NCBI GenBank assembly: GCA_963575645.1
Contig: OY754465.1
Coordinates: 37,273,501-37,337,500 of the forward strand
DNA: 64,000 bases
Direction of reading: 5' to 3'
Origin: Xanthostigma xanthostigma
Lineage: Eukaryota; Arthropoda; Insecta; Raphidioptera; Raphidiidae
The position numbers were made by a program, and so were the translations under genes. The notes under the pieces are model-generated. The model searched no databases and was not told where the DNA came from. It worked only from the letters and a program-made list of their open reading frames with translations. Shown one piece after another: positions 22,430-34,620 of the stretch (the stretch's first letter is position 1; the number at the start of each line of letters is the position of its first letter).

Positions 22430-23140
22430 TTTGTAGGTATAGGTACATTCAAATACTGGTTATACGGAGTATTGTTACCTATGTTAAATTTAATTAAAAA
22501 TGAATGCCATTTATCACTGTTTTTGTTTAAAGTAATTGATGTGTAATCTTCCGGTATCGTGTATACTTAATGAGAATAATATTTGTCCCATGTTATATAA
22601 AAAGTTTATTGTGTGTTAACATAAATATGTTAAAATATGGTAAACACATTTTAAATATACATATCATATTATAGTGTACATAATAGTTATGGAGCATCCA
22701 AATACAGAATGTTCAGCTTTTTAGGAAAATTTCATGTCAAATATTGAATACTACTTTAAATATAATTTATTATTATTTTTTTTTATCAAGGCGATTTGGC
22801 ATCTGTGATCATTATCGCTATAAAAGTGACACAGAATATATAATACTGTCTGATAATAAATATATAATACTTATATATAAAAATTAGTTACAGCCTTACA
22901 GGTAAGTATGGCATTTCCTAATCCTTAAATAATAAAATCGTCAACTAATGCTAGAACCAAAGAAGTTTCACTTCTAAAGCGCGAGAGGCTTGGTGTGTAT
23001 GTAAGATATGAATTGATAAAAATAAATATTCTCCTTATTTTTGTTTTGTACAGTTTCGTCACCTTCTCTTTCGGTCGAAGATGGTAAAAGTCAAAGTTTA
23101 ATTTCGATTGTAAAAATCACGTTCAATTGATCCAAATTGT
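22430..23140. other. No feature recognised
   Basis: AT-rich, no supported gene or clear repeat boundary. Confidence 0.3.
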
Positions 23141-23212
23141 CTGTTAGCACCATAGAGATATAAGAATAGAGCACGCGAGAGAGCAATGAGAGTGTCCGCA
23201 ATTCCATGATAA

Positions 23213-23966
23213 TTGATCCTCCGACAATAAATCCCCGACAAAATATCCCAGGACAAAATATCCTCGGACATATTGCCCCCGTGAAAATTCGCATACCCGT
23301 TTATCGTTCACCCCGGATTTGTTTTTTGAAAAACTCCACATTTGCCCCTTCCCGTTTCACTGCGAGACAATTCGCATAGCCCTTTATAGTTCACCTCGGA
23401 ATTACAATTCGCATACCCGTTTATCGTTCACCCCAGAATTGTTTTTTAAACTCCACATTTGCCCCTTCCCGTTTCACTGCGAGACAATTCGCATACCCCT
23501 TTATCGTTCACCTCGGAATTGTTTTTTTAAAAACTCCAAATTTGCCCCTTTCCGTTTCACTGCGAGACAATTCGCATACCCGTTTATCGTTCACCCCGGA
23601 TTTGTTTTTTGAAAAACTCCACATTTGCCCCTTCCCGTTTCACTGCGAGACAATTCGCATACCCCTTTATCGTTCACCCCGGAATTACAATTCGCATTCC
23701 CGTTTATCGTTCACCCCGGAACTGTTTTTTTTTTAATCCACATTTGCCCCTTCCCGTTTCACTGCGAGACAATTCGCATACCCCTTTATCGTTCACCCCG
23801 GAATTACAATTCGCATTCCCGTTTATCGTTCACCCCGGAACTGTTTTTTTTTTTAATCCACATTTGCCCCTTCCCGTTTCACTGCGAGACAATATCGGGG
23901 ATCTTTTGTCACGAGGGAATTTTGTCCGGGGATATTTTTTTTGGGGATATTTTGTCGGAGGATCAA
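23213..23966. mobile_element. Foldback-type element with internal minisatellite, 3-bp TAA duplication
   Basis: Terminal inverted repeats TTGATCCTCCGACAA and its complement are flanked by TAA at 23210-23212 and 23967-23969. Subterminal AATATCC / GGATATT motifs are repeated at both ends. The core is a tandem array (23280-23895). No transposase. Confidence 0.8.
23280..23895. repeat. Complex minisatellite, about six higher-order units
   Basis: GTTTCACTGCGAGACAA occurs six times (near 23358, 23474, 23558, 23638, 23755, 23879), alternating with TTCGCATACCC and CGTTTATCGTTCACC modules and T-tracts of varying length. The overlapping plus-strand reading frames of 97, 148 and 114 residues simply read through this array in different frames. 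Confidence 0.9.
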
Positions 23967-24054
23967 TAAGCCTGATACCGTGTCCGCAGTTAAGAGAGAA
24001 AGCGCTGCAAAACTTCAGTATCTCTATGGTAACTAATGATGCAAAACAATTCTG

Positions 24055-24640
24055 ATTTGAGTGAACAAAATGGTTATCGTTATTAATGTTTATTTCGCTT
24101 GATTCATCAATAACACTTTAAATGCAGAATGGTTATTAAATGTGTAGTGTGCACACTATGAGATACAAATTGCCACCGAAGTTTTCACAGGTTTGCTTTA
24201 ATTTATCTTAAGTACCCGTTATGAATGGTCATATGAAAGAAGATATGAATAATAATATTTACATGTAAATAGGTTTTCTACAGACCAGCAGTTCAAACAA
24301 AAATGGTTCATGAGAGAGAGAGCGAATGACACTGAACTTCTGCAGCTTTCTCTCTCTTAACTTCGAACACTTTCACTTATTGCCGTTTCAGGGGGCGTCA
24401 AAATCATAATATTATAATATGGTTGACAACCACACCCAATCTGTCCTTTTTCCGATTTACTCAATCTGCTTGTTTTCTGACGGTTCCCGTTCACGAAAAA
24501 TGCCAACCGTTATATACCTATTTTTACACGCTTTATATTAACTTCACTTGTAAGTTTGTATGTATGTATGCATGTTTGAAACTTTCATTTGGACTACAGC
24601 AAGTGGTTTATGTAGTGGTATAATATACCAGCACGGTAAG
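24055..24640. other. No feature recognised
   Basis: AT-rich. There is a short hairpin around GAGAGAGAGAG/CTCTCTCTC at 24314-24358. No gene supported. Confidence 0.3.
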
Positions 24641-24645
24641 TACAA

Positions 24646-24731
24646 TGGGTAGCCGTGCGGTCTAAAGCACGGGTCTTCGCTGACGTCAACTCTCGGCATC
24701 ACGGGTCGTGGGTTCTAATCCCGTCTACGCT
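24646..24731 (+). repeat. tRNA-derived SINE-like unit or tRNA pseudogene
   Basis: A GTGC/GCAC D-stem around GGTCTAAA, a B-box-like GGGTTCTAATCCC in a five-pair T-arm, and a partly paired acceptor (GGGTAG with CTACGC) give a tRNA-like frame of 86 nt. The anticodon arm does not fold cleanly and the acceptor has mismatches. It is followed by an A-run and then short tandem repeats. A SINE head with Pol III promoter fits better than a functional tRNA. Confidence 0.55.
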
Positions 24732-24773
24732 GAAAAAAAAAATGTTTTTTTTCGGCAAGTTTTTGACAATAAA

Positions 24774-25002
24774 TCGAACTAAAAAGTGGAAAATAAATAT
24801 AGTTTAAAAAAACTAAAAAACTATCAAACTAAAAAGTGAAAAATAAATATAGTTTAAAAAAAACTAAAAAACACGCTTTATATCGAACTAAAAAGTAAAA
24901 AGTATTTTTTTTTTTAATAAGCTTAAAAAGCGTGGGGCGCTCGACGAAAATGTGGAACAAACCGCCCCACGCTTTTTAAGCTTATTAAAAAAAAATATTT
25001 TT
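24774..25002. repeat. Short tandem repeat followed by a 37-40 bp hairpin
   Basis: An approximately 62-bp unit (AACTAAAAAGTG..AAATAAATATAG) repeats at 24774-24880. Next, 24903-24939 and 24963-25002 are near-perfect reverse complements through AAGCTTAAAAAGCGTGGGGCG, with a 23-nt loop. Confidence 0.8.
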
Positions 25003-25439
25003 AAGTAATTTATCTCAAACGCTAGAGAGAGAGGGCGCTATTATCAAGTTTCTGCCCCGGTTCGAAAAAATCGGAGATCCGGGGCTGCAAGCATATGCAC
25101 TAGCGTACTCTATTCTTATATCTCTATATGGTTAGCACCGGTGTCATCTAAAAATACTGGACTGATTTAGATGAAACTTTGTACATTAATTAGTGTAATT
25201 AAACTAAAACACGAAATATTTATTAATTTATTGCTCTGATTTGGGCAATCGATTTATAGTTGCGCACACATTTCTCTGTTGCGTTGTGTTCTGTTGTGAC
25301 GCGCCGTGAACACACTAATGTTTTGTGTTGTGACGCAACTTTATGACCGAGAGATCCCATTTGTAAGGGTGTCTAGTTGGATCACTTATTATTTCTCAGT
25401 TTTTCTATCAAAACTGTAGCTGAAAATGAGAATAGATGA

Positions 25440-27182
25440 CGTGAACTTGTGTGCGTACTTCTCTGATGAATTGTGTTGTGTTGTTACGAAAATCTGAGAG
25501 CAAAGGATTAGCAAAAGATGCTCTCTAATCCATGCAACGTTGCAACACAACACGGAAATGTGTTTCCAGGTTTTGGTCCTCCGCACACGGGTCGACTGTT
25601 TCCCGCACATAGGCCTTTTCATCATAAGATGAGCGCATGCGTAGCGGCCATGCTGAAATGGAGGTAATTCAAAACATTCGTACTGTTTTATAGTCAACAA
25701 TGGCTGGAAAAGTAATATTATCTACGCAAACAAATAAATTATTGGAAAAAACCATCGATGGTGCTTCACTTATTTATGATTCAGTTGAAGCTCATAATTG
25801 TGAACAATTGAAAAGGTGGTTAAACTGTCATGGGCGTTCGCAGAAAGGGAAAAAAAGTGAGCTGATTGAGAGGTTAGACATTAGACTATCTTTAGATAGT
25901 ACTTCAAATACTTATAAACAAAATTAATGTTTAAAATTTGACTCTTATTAATAATGTCAGTTTATTTGTAATAGTTAAAAATATATTTTTGTTAACAAGA
26001 GTATTATTTATTGAAGTAATTAATAAAAGAAAGTCATCGGTATTTCGAGACTAAACATGATATTATTAAGGAGACAAATGTACCAAAATATTGAATTGAG
26101 TTTGTTTATTAGTATTTATTGTAAATAAAATTTTTTAAACTAAATAATATATAAAAAATTTATGAAATTTACAGAGTCAAGAATGCGGTTAGGAATAATG
26201 TACCAGTGGACCAAACAGTTGACAAAGGGAAATGGTTAAATATCTTAAACACACCCAATCAAAGTCCAACTTGTTTGCAGAGTCAGAAAATAGTGTACCC
26301 TAACATTTGGCAACAATTTCCCTCTAACAAAGTGCCTAAGAATTTTAATTATGGTTGTATGTATCATTACCTAGTGACATCATGTATAGATGACAATAAC
26401 AGTGACAGTGACATGAAAAATTTATAAAATAATATGTATTGGTTTTAAATGATTTGTATCCTGTATCACTTTTACATACTCCATAACAACACCGTTTTGT
26501 TGTTCCTTTTCGTACCGACAACATTATTGTAATGGATTATAAACTATTTTTTCCGGTTTTATTGAATCACTACTTTTTTTTTTCACTTTTTTTTTTATTA
26601 ATTGACTTAAATTAATATAATTTTAATTTTAATTGTTTAAATACGGGTAGTGGGCACTTTAGTATGGTTGTTTACAAAAAACAGTACGAAAAAGATGGCT
26701 ATTCCGACGCATGCGCACAAAACATTTTTGTGATGAAAAGGCCTATTACCGCGACTGAATCTAAATTGGTAAAGCTGGTTGCTCCCACCTTACGGAAGAA
26801 CATTTTCGCAGCAAGCAACCATGCAATTAAAATTTCTTCCCGACCCGCAAAGACGGTCGTACACGACCAGTTTGATACTAATTTCAAATCGGTCGTGTTT
26901 GTGTCGACCAATGTGCGACTCTCTATTCTCTGACTTACGAAAAGTCACAGAACGATCAACATCCTGACCCGGTTTGAAATTCAAATTGCAAAGCACTTAA
27001 CCCGTCTGCGGATGGACTTAAGCTGCGAACGCATTTTTCGCTGGTATTGTGTTGCAACGCAATGTTCTATAGACCAGAGAACATTTTTTGAATGTAATCA
27101 ATCGGACACATTTCTAGGTTAATATGTTGTGTCACACCGCAACACAACTGCAACTTTACCCTGACGCACAAGTCACACAGTA
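25440..27182. mobile_element. DNA-transposon-like element with long diverged inverted ends carrying a SAP gene
   Basis: Outer regions 25440-25600 and 26985-27180 are diverged inverted repeats (GAACTTGTGTGCGT / ACGCACAAGTC, and GTTGCAACACAA in both). Inner arms 25609-25690 and 26676-26749 are clearer: ATAGGCCTTTTCATCA with GCGCATGCGT and CGTACTGTTTT in inverted order. The two-exon SAP gene starts immediately inside the left arm. No transposase is recognised, so the element is probably internally deleted. Exact ends and target duplication were not resolved. Confidence 0.55.
25700..26427 (+). CDS. SAP-domain protein, two exons, truncated
   Basis: Exon 1 25700-25872 begins MAGKVILSTQTNKLLEK. The donor is GAGAG|GTTAGA; intron 25873-26174 ends ACAG; exon 2 is 26175-26427. 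Splicing restores a split Arg codon and gives about 141 residues. Residues ~30-62 form a SAP motif (HNCEQLKRWLNCHGR, then KKSELIERV), a DNA-binding fold. The following VDQTVDKGKWLN and NFNYGCMYHYLV segments resemble the region between SAP and SWIM/YqaJ nuclease parts of a large invertebrate family. Those later domains are missing and the protein stops after a short acidic NNSDSD stretch, so this is a truncated member. Without splicing, exon 1 ends early at 25927. Confidence 0.65.
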
Positions 27183-27199
27183 TAATCTTGTGTGTGCTA

Positions 27200-27660
27200 C
27201 TCAGATATAAAGTACTTTTATATTCCTTTCCTGTAATGCGTTTTCAGTGAAGTGAGCAGCATATGTGTTTGAGTAAAACATTTTAGGTCGTTCATACTGC
27301 AGTGGCATGCCTTCAGAACTGTTATGGTCCCCTATGGGTATTCATTGACATCAGACAACACTCTTATCCCAGTCTCTGTTGTTATCTTCGCTGCCTTATT
27401 CTTTTCGGTAGAGTCCTTAAATTTGTTGGCTGAATACTAAGGTAAATGGCTAGATCTCGCGCTTCTGGTTTTCATTATATAGTTATAGAGTCCTCATATA
27501 TATTGTTTTGATCTGTTGTCTGTGGACTTGGGTGTCCTAGGTCGAATTTAAATGTACATTTTTAAGTTGAGAAGTTTGGTGTACAAAGTTAATAATAATG
27601 TAATAAATTTGATTAAAATCATGTTGTTGTCGAGATGAGAAATCTTGACACAAGATCAAA
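27200..27660. other. No feature recognised
   Basis: No gene or repeat boundary supported. Confidence 0.3.
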
Positions 27661-27903
27661 CATTTTTTGACGTGATATCGTCTTATAAATTGATGAAACA
27701 CCGGCTGCACGCACGAAAAAGTGTCACGTTCCGCCTGAGCTTGAGCGTGCCAGCGAGAGCGCGGTATAAGCGATAGAGAGGCACGATCGGCCTAAGCGTC
27801 GGCTTGTACGCATTTCTCTCTTCTCGCGTGACGTCAGAGAGTTCATCAATGTTTCTTTATGACGTTATCACGTAAAACTATCGTCCGTAAACCGACTTTA
27901 CAG

Positions 27904-29375
27904 TGTAACCTCAACTGAGGAGAAGCCGCGGCTAGCGTAGTTCAGGCGGCGCGAGGGGCGTGGGCGAAGCCAATAAGAGATGAGAGATATCTTGATGGGA
28001 AATGCCAGAAAGGCTGTAAGTATCCAACCACCGACCACTTACACGTAAAATAATTAATGGTAAAATAACTTCAATTAAAAGCTTAAAATTAAATCAAGGA
28101 CGACACAATATCAACAACAAACGTTGTCACGTGACGGTGAAAACTAAAGTAGTGTGGGCCCACCGACCAAAGGTGAAAAGGGCGCCAGGACACAAGGGCC
28201 ACACTATAAGAGTATCCAGGGAGTCCACCCCTGGATTATCGTGCCACGCTGACAACACGAAAAATAACACGCCCAAAACCGTTTTCCAAAACGTTAGCAA
28301 AACAACAACAACCAACAACGACGATCCACTTAACAGGATGGATCGCCACCAATAACGACAACAAAACAAAACTAACGTCAACCAAATTAGCCCAAAACAA
28401 TAACCAAGCTTAATTCACAACAAACAACAAATTAAGCGACTGAACAGCCACTCGTTACAATTATTCAGATTGTAACACCACAACAACTGACTAAATTCAA
28501 GTGCCAACTTAATCTACAACACTCGATGCGTACAACAATTAGTCGACAAACTCAAATTAAATAAAAGTTGTCGCATCGACTTCAATACAACGAGGCGGAG
28601 TGTCGCGCCAACCTCAAAACCAAATTATAACACGAATTAGGCCTGCAATAATCTTCAAAACATCAACAACATTAAATGATTGGCCGCATCGGCGCATAAT
28701 ATTTGCATTGACAGGTGACGACGCAATAATTAATAAAGCGTAGCTGATACGTGGCGACGTAATTACGACAACTCACAATTTCTGAACTGAATTATTCCAG
28801 AATTCCAGGAATGAATCCTGATCCAGAACAACTATCTCAACGCTAATCCTAAACAGCAGAAAAGCAGAAACTAACATCCAACAGGTGGGAAGGAACCTAA
28901 AATTTGGAACCGCTCTGCGCGGAACCAAATTCTCTGTGTTAAAAAAGGATTCGCGGAGGAATGCCCTAAATCGCCAACGAAACTAGAAGTTATCAAACAC
29001 TAAAACCTAGTCACAAAATGCCTACGAAGATTCGCCACCAAAAATAATAGTCAAACACAATATAAAATTCACATCAAAATCTGTCTCAAACAATACGATG
29101 TTCGCGCGCCAAAGGCACGCCGGCCAATGAGCTCGAGACCAGTTCAAACCAAACAGACACTCTCGCACGCCGACTACAGCTCAAGTCCGAACAATCTTAC
29201 GTCGCTATGTGTAGGCATGCATCGTGTCGTACTATTTTAACTCATGGCTTTTTCGCCTCTCTCGCTCACACTCATTGTAACACTTTTTGCAATTTTAAAT
29301 TACTTTTAATAATTCACATAATATTTCTGCACAATTCACTCAAGGCAAAATGGCCTAAGGTTGTAAAACGTTACA
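27904..29375 (-). repeat. 3' LTR (minus-strand sense)
   Basis: 1472 bp, TGTAACC to GTTACA on the plus strand. Virtually identical to 30829-32300. The reading frames inside the LTRs (for example 28127-28381) occur in both copies and are not genes. Confidence 0.95.
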
Positions 29376-29809
29376 CTCCCCTCTTTCCTCAAGAAAAGAT
29401 GCGACGGTGGCGCATCTTTTACATCCCAACAACACAAAATTTTTTTCGGCCTCCGAAGATTCTGAAATCGGCGAGTCTGAATCCGGCAAGTCTGAAAATC
29501 CGAAGCACAGGTGGGCACCTTGCCCTTAATATCCTTGTCGTGCCATCGACCGACTGCTTTGCCCGCCTCATTACCGATCACAAAAGAATTCAGACCGAAA
29601 TCAATTCTGAGCGAAAATTGTCTGCAAAAATCGCTACCCAAAATAAGACCTTGCGGTAACGAAGGCACTACCAATATCTTCATAAATTGCATAACGTCAT
29701 CAACTGCTATGGACAGCATTATAAATCCAGCTATGCGCTGAGCCGTACCATCAGCCGTAAAAACGTCAGAATCGGAATAATTGCGAATCTTCAAAACCAA
29801 AAGCCTCAT
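29336..29809 (-). pseudogene. Retropepsin-like (protease) fragment of the LTR element
   Basis: The frame contains a GLILGSDFCRQF segment near its middle, a pattern of the hydrophobic Leu-Gly-X-Asp/Asn-Phe region after the flap in retroviral-type aspartic proteases. The catalytic DTG part lies upstream and is missing. The frame runs directly into the LTR at 29375, showing that the rest of pol was deleted. Confidence 0.6.
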
Positions 29810-29944
29810 TAAGCCTCATACAAATAATTCCAAAACCAAATCATAAAGAACACAAAACATTTAATCTGTGAAACATCACACTGCCCTCATCCTTAAACAA
29901 ATCCACCGCCGCTTGGAATAGATCTTGTTTGGAAGCACGCCTTG

Positions 29945-30569
29945 CTAAACGTACCTCCTCAATACGTTCCAAAATTCCATCACAGGCTGTTTACCATCGA
30001 AGGTTACTCCCCACTTGAAGACGGAAATCCCAATATCATGTTGACAAACTTCCGAAGGGATAACAGGAACCGTCGTAAAGCTACTATCAAGCTGTGAAGC
30101 GACTGTAGTTCGGTCAGGCTCAACCGCTCTCTGAACTTCATCTGTCTGTGTAACAGCTGGCGTCTTAGATAGGAATTCATCCTCCAAGGCAAACACGGTT
30201 ATCAGGCGATCATTTAAAAGGACTTAACTTCAGCATCATCACTAACTATTCTCATCAATCGACCCTTCAAATGGTTTAATCTAGAACGAGTCTCCACAAA
30301 ATTTGGGTCCGAATTTCCGACATACAATTCAATCGATTTGTTAATCCGAGAAATGCTGAGATCAATTTCGGCACCATCAGTATCGTGTTTAAATGGGCTG
30401 ACAGCATCATACGCAATACCAGCACGCTTACTGTCGTTGGCCAATAAGCGCCTCAAACATCTACGTCGTTTAAATCGTCACAACCTGACATAAATCCGCG
30501 AATTAATAACTCATAATCAACCTCAAGGCTGGTGAGGTAATCAACTTCTATTTCAAACGAGACTTCCAT
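29945..30569 (-). pseudogene. gag remnant of the LTR element, frameshifted
   Basis: Minus-strand ATG at 30569 opens a frame with YELLIRGF, typical of the N-terminus of Ty3/gypsy gag in insects. A stop occurs near 30455, and the continuation lies in other frames at 30456-30214 and 30196-29945. At least two frame breaks are present, and no nucleocapsid zinc knuckle was found before the protease remnant. Confidence 0.55.
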
Positions 30570-30828
30570 TTCGAATTAGAAATAGTTCAACAAACCACAA
30601 AATAAACCGAATGTTCGAATCACAACTCGCAAAATTATTCACAATTTACAAGACAACACTGTTGTCTCAATAACCGACAAAATTCTCAAAATTCTTCAAC
30701 AACAAAAAAATCCAGCACAACACAAGGCTCGGGGTCTGGATAAATTCTCACTAGTCGAAAAAATGTGAGCTAGGCCTCACCAACAAGAGGTCTCAACTCT
30801 AAAGGCCCGCACGTTAGGGCGCCAAATG

Positions 30829-32300
30829 TGTAACCTCAACTGAGGAGAAGCCGCGGCTAGCGTAGTTCAGGCGGCGCGAGGGGCGTGGGCGAAGCCAATA
30901 AGAGATGAGAGATATCTTGATGGGAAATGCCAGAAAGGCTGTAAGTATCCAACCACCGACCACTTACACGTAAAATAATTAATGGTAAAATAACTTTAAT
31001 TAAAAGCTTAAAATTAAATCAAGGACGACACAATATCAACAACAAACGTTGTCACGTGACGGTGAAAACTAAAGTAGTGTGGGCCCACCGACCAAAGGTG
31101 AAAAGGGCGCCAGGACACAAGGGCCACACTATAAGAGTATCCAGGGAGTCCACCCCTGGATTATCGTGCCACGCTGACAACACGAAAAATAACACGCCCA
31201 AAACCGTTTTCCAAAACGTTAGCAAAACAACAACAACCAACAACGACGATCCACTTAACAGGATGGATCGCCACCAATAACGACAACAAAACAAAACTAA
31301 CGTCAACCAAATTAGCCCAAAACAATAACCAAGCTTAATTCACAACAAACAACAAATTAAGCGACTGAACAGCCACTCGTTACAATTATTCAGATTGTAA
31401 CACCACAACAACTGACTAAATTCAAGTGCCAACTTAATCTACAACACTCGATGCGTACAACAATTAGTCGACAAACTCAAATTAAATAAAAGTTGTCGCA
31501 TCGACTTCAATACAACGAGGCGGAGTGTCGCGCCAACCTCAAAACCAAATTATAACACGAATTAGGCCTGCAATAATCTTCAAAACATCAACAACATTAA
31601 ATGATTGGCCGCATCGGCGCATAATATTTGCATTGACAGGTGACGACGCAATAATTAATAAAGCGTAGCTGATACGTGGCGACGTAATTACGACAACTCA
31701 CAATTTCTGAACTGAATTATTCCAGAATTCCAGGAATGAATCCTGATCCAGAACAACTATCTCAACGCTAATCCTAAACAGCAGAAAAGCAGAAACTAAC
31801 ATCCAACAGGTGGGAAGGAACCTAAAATTTGGAACCGCTCTGCGCGGAACCAAATTCTCTGTGTTAAAAAAGGATTCGCGGAGGAATGCCCTAAATCGCC
31901 AACGAAACTAGAAGTTATCAAACACTAAAACCTAGTCACAAAATGCCTACGAAGATTCGCCACCAAAAATAATAGTCAAACACAATATAAAATTCACATC
32001 AAAATCTGTCTCAAACAATACGATGTTCGCGTGCCAAAGGCACGCCGGCCAATGAGCTCGAGACCAGTTCAAACCAAACAGACACTCTCGCACGCCGACT
32101 ACAGCTCAAGTCCGAACAATCTTACGTCGCTATGTGTAGGCATGCATCGTGTCGTACTATTTTAACTCATGGCTTTTTCGCCTCTCTCGCTCACACTCAT
32201 TGTAACACTTTTTGCAATTTTAAATTACTTTTAATAATTCACATAATATTTCTGCACAATTCACTCAAGGCAAAATGGCCTAAGGTTGTAAAACGTTACA
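30829..32300 (-). repeat. 5' LTR (minus-strand sense)
   Basis: 1472 bp, matching 27904-29375 with two substitutions noted. The primer-binding site follows at 30824 on the minus strand. Confidence 0.95.
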
Positions 32301-32329
32301 ACAGACAACCAATTTTTTTTTATTTTCTC

Positions 32330-34600
32330 TATGACGACCTTTTTTCGCGAACTATTTCGAGACGAAGTTGAGATTAAATTGCCGAGTTCTCGTCGCTTCG
32401 AGACGGGGAAGACATCTTCGAGAAAGTATGCCAAGACGAGAGTATTAAAAGCTCTTGTTTCGACATACGAGACAAGAATAACTATTTCTCAGCGATACAC
32501 TATCAATAAAAAAAACTCATGCGTCTTAAGTGAAAATTTATAGGTATTCAATGTGTAAACACCAACGTTACACTAATATATGTTGGTTCTTATCTTAACT
32601 AGGTATATATTATAATACGTATATTATCTAATGATCACAGATGGATATGCCTAGTATCCTCTTAGCGCCTCGCTTTTCAGTCCTGCTCCTTGGAAATCAT
32701 TTCAACTATGCGAACAGAACGGGGCGTCTCGAGCGAGTTTCACTCTCAATGCACTACCCGCAAGCCAATCCCGATCGTCTCTCTGCTAAGAACCCATTTA
32801 AATTCCTCCACTCCAGACGGTGTTGTTTTCTGATTTTTTCGTTGCACTGTTACATGAAATTACTCTCATGTTGACCAACTTCGCTTTAATAGTATTTGAT
32901 CTGAAATTTTTCTAAAAATATAGAAAACACAATACATAAATCTTTTTTGGATCAGGGTAAAAAAATACCGTTTATACTTTTCAGAAGTTTATATTCACAG
33001 TTTGTAATAAACGTGCTCTATATTTACTCCCTGTGTTGATGTTATTACGGTGTATAATGCTACAGTCAGTGGTTTTCTGCAGAAAAATACAAATAAAAAA
33101 TAGTACCTAAAATTACATTCTATTTTTTCTGCTTTCTCACTCATGTTATTTTCAATAGCGGACATCTGGTGAGAAAAAGAAAACTTTTGTACAGCAAGAA
33201 ATGACGGTTAAAGTCGGGAATGTGAATTGCAACTTATATTAAAGCTTTGACTGTTTCTGTTATGTTTTTGTTTTCACATGAACGCAGTTTGTTTCCACAA
33301 AACTTAAATTTCTTTTTGATTGACCGTGTAATTTACACAACACACTGCATAACTAAAACTTCTAGACACACAATAGAGAGACAAAAATCTTGTCAAGTTT
33401 TCTACCGTTTAGGTATCACATTAAATATCAGGGAATCTAAAGATATCTTCCAAAATATTCGAAAACCATAAGCAGACGAAAAAGTTTGCTTGTTTGCCTG
33501 TTTATTGCTCGTAATCTCGGGAACATATACTATGTATATAAATATGTTAAGACAAAAGAGGATGAGCAGTAATCGAAAATATAGTATAGGTACGTTTTTT
33601 GCTTGGAGGGAAATGCTGTCAACACTGATCACGGCTATTAAATAAAAATCTCTCTGCGTCTGCCAAAAATACAATATGGTTTCCTTTCTTCTTTCTCTAT
33701 TAATCTTATCAAAAAATAATGTCTAAAATCAAGGTTAGTAGATACAGAGCTTGCCTCGTTATGTTGGATTGTAGTGAAGGGATAACGTCATCCGACAGAC
33801 GCGTCAATTGATTAATTGCAGTATTAATTAAAAGACTGAATATTGATATTATTTGCAATGAATAGACTTTTTAAGGTAAGCTATTTACATAGTTCTATAA
33901 ATTAAATATAAATGACATTTTTAATATTGTCAGTATAAGTTGATAAAATATGAACGATCCGCCAGTTGACGTTATTCATGCGTTTACGTTGAGTGGTCAG
34001 ATGGAACAAGGCAACCTCTGTAATCTACTAACCGTGGTTCAAAATTGGAGAATGCCACATTAACCTCAAATTAACGACCTTGTGAAGACGTGATATAACC
34101 ATTATATATCTAATGTTTAACACTGCAGTATTAGTAAGAGTATATAGGGTAAGTGCATGTTATTACTTTTAATCATGACATTTAGTTATTAATCAAGCAA
34201 GCTAATCACTCACTTAATTGAAATATTTAACGGTAGAATAAAACTATTGGCATAGCAAAAATTTAGGTATATGACGAAACGTTTGAACAAGCTGTTTTTA
34301 GATAAAATATTAGCAGTTTGGACAAGGCCCATATTATTTTTTAAGAAAACCAAGTTTAAAGTAATTTTTTTATGCGCTTTTCTCATTGTTACCCGAATTT
34401 GAAGTAAGTATATGTCTGGAGACTTGATAAGATAAAATGATGTTCCAGTCATAAGGACCTGGCCCCACTTTGCCAGAGATAGCTTTTGTCCGCGATTTAC
34501 TTGTTTTTTGTCTATTATTATTAGATATAATGTTTTTAAGGGCGCGCGCATGTTTACTCGAAGTGTTTGTTCGCTATTGCAGTTGAGTTCACAATTTATG
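32330..34600. other. No gene supported
   Basis: Several 70-110-residue frames occur, none with a recognisable domain. The stretch 32641-32830 is less AT-rich than its surroundings, with no clear assignment. Confidence 0.3.
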
Positions 34601-34620
34601 TAGCGTTGACCGTTTCACTT

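Larger units (their letters stand above)
27904..32300 (-). mobile_element. Internally deleted Ty3/gypsy-type LTR retrotransposon
   Basis: Two 1472-bp LTRs (TGTAACC...GTTACA) flank a 1453-bp interior and the whole is bordered by the 4-bp duplication ACAG (27900-27903, 32301-32304). On the minus strand the interior reads: a primer-binding site like a tRNA-Lys complement (TGGCGCC start at 30824, with one extra base), gag remnants, a retropepsin fragment, then a purine tract (GAGGAAAGAGGGGAG) touching the LTR at 29376. Reverse transcriptase, RNase H and integrase are absent, so it would depend on proteins supplied by another element. Only two LTR differences were seen by eye (28072/30997 and 29107/32032), so insertion is recent. 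Confidence 0.93.
27665..32318. mobile_element. MITE split by an LTR retrotransposon
   Basis: 27665-27903 plus 32305-32318 correspond to the family seen intact in opposite orientation at 43353-43905 (GTAAAGTCGGTTTACGGACG, CCGGTGTTTCATCAA, AGGCACGATCGGC segments). GACGTGATATCGTC and GACGTTATCACG form subterminal inverted motifs. The LTR element 27904-32300 interrupts it next to ACAG. Confidence 0.8.

Noticed and set aside
23280-23895. CRISPR-like regular array and three overlapping reading frames up to 148 aa
   Set aside because: Units are long, variable and contiguous without unique spacers, in a eukaryotic context, and the frames merely read the same array in different registers.
24646-24731. 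Functional tRNA gene
   Set aside because: The acceptor has mismatches and the anticodon arm does not fold, so a SINE or pseudogene is more likely.
26664-26933. 89-aa reading frame
   Set aside because: It overlaps the right inverted-repeat arm of the SAP-gene element and shows no domain.
28127-28381. Reading frames on both strands inside the LTRs
   Set aside because: They occur identically in both LTR copies and have no domain.
34210-34551. 113-aa minus-strand frame
   Set aside because: AT-rich chance frame with no domain.
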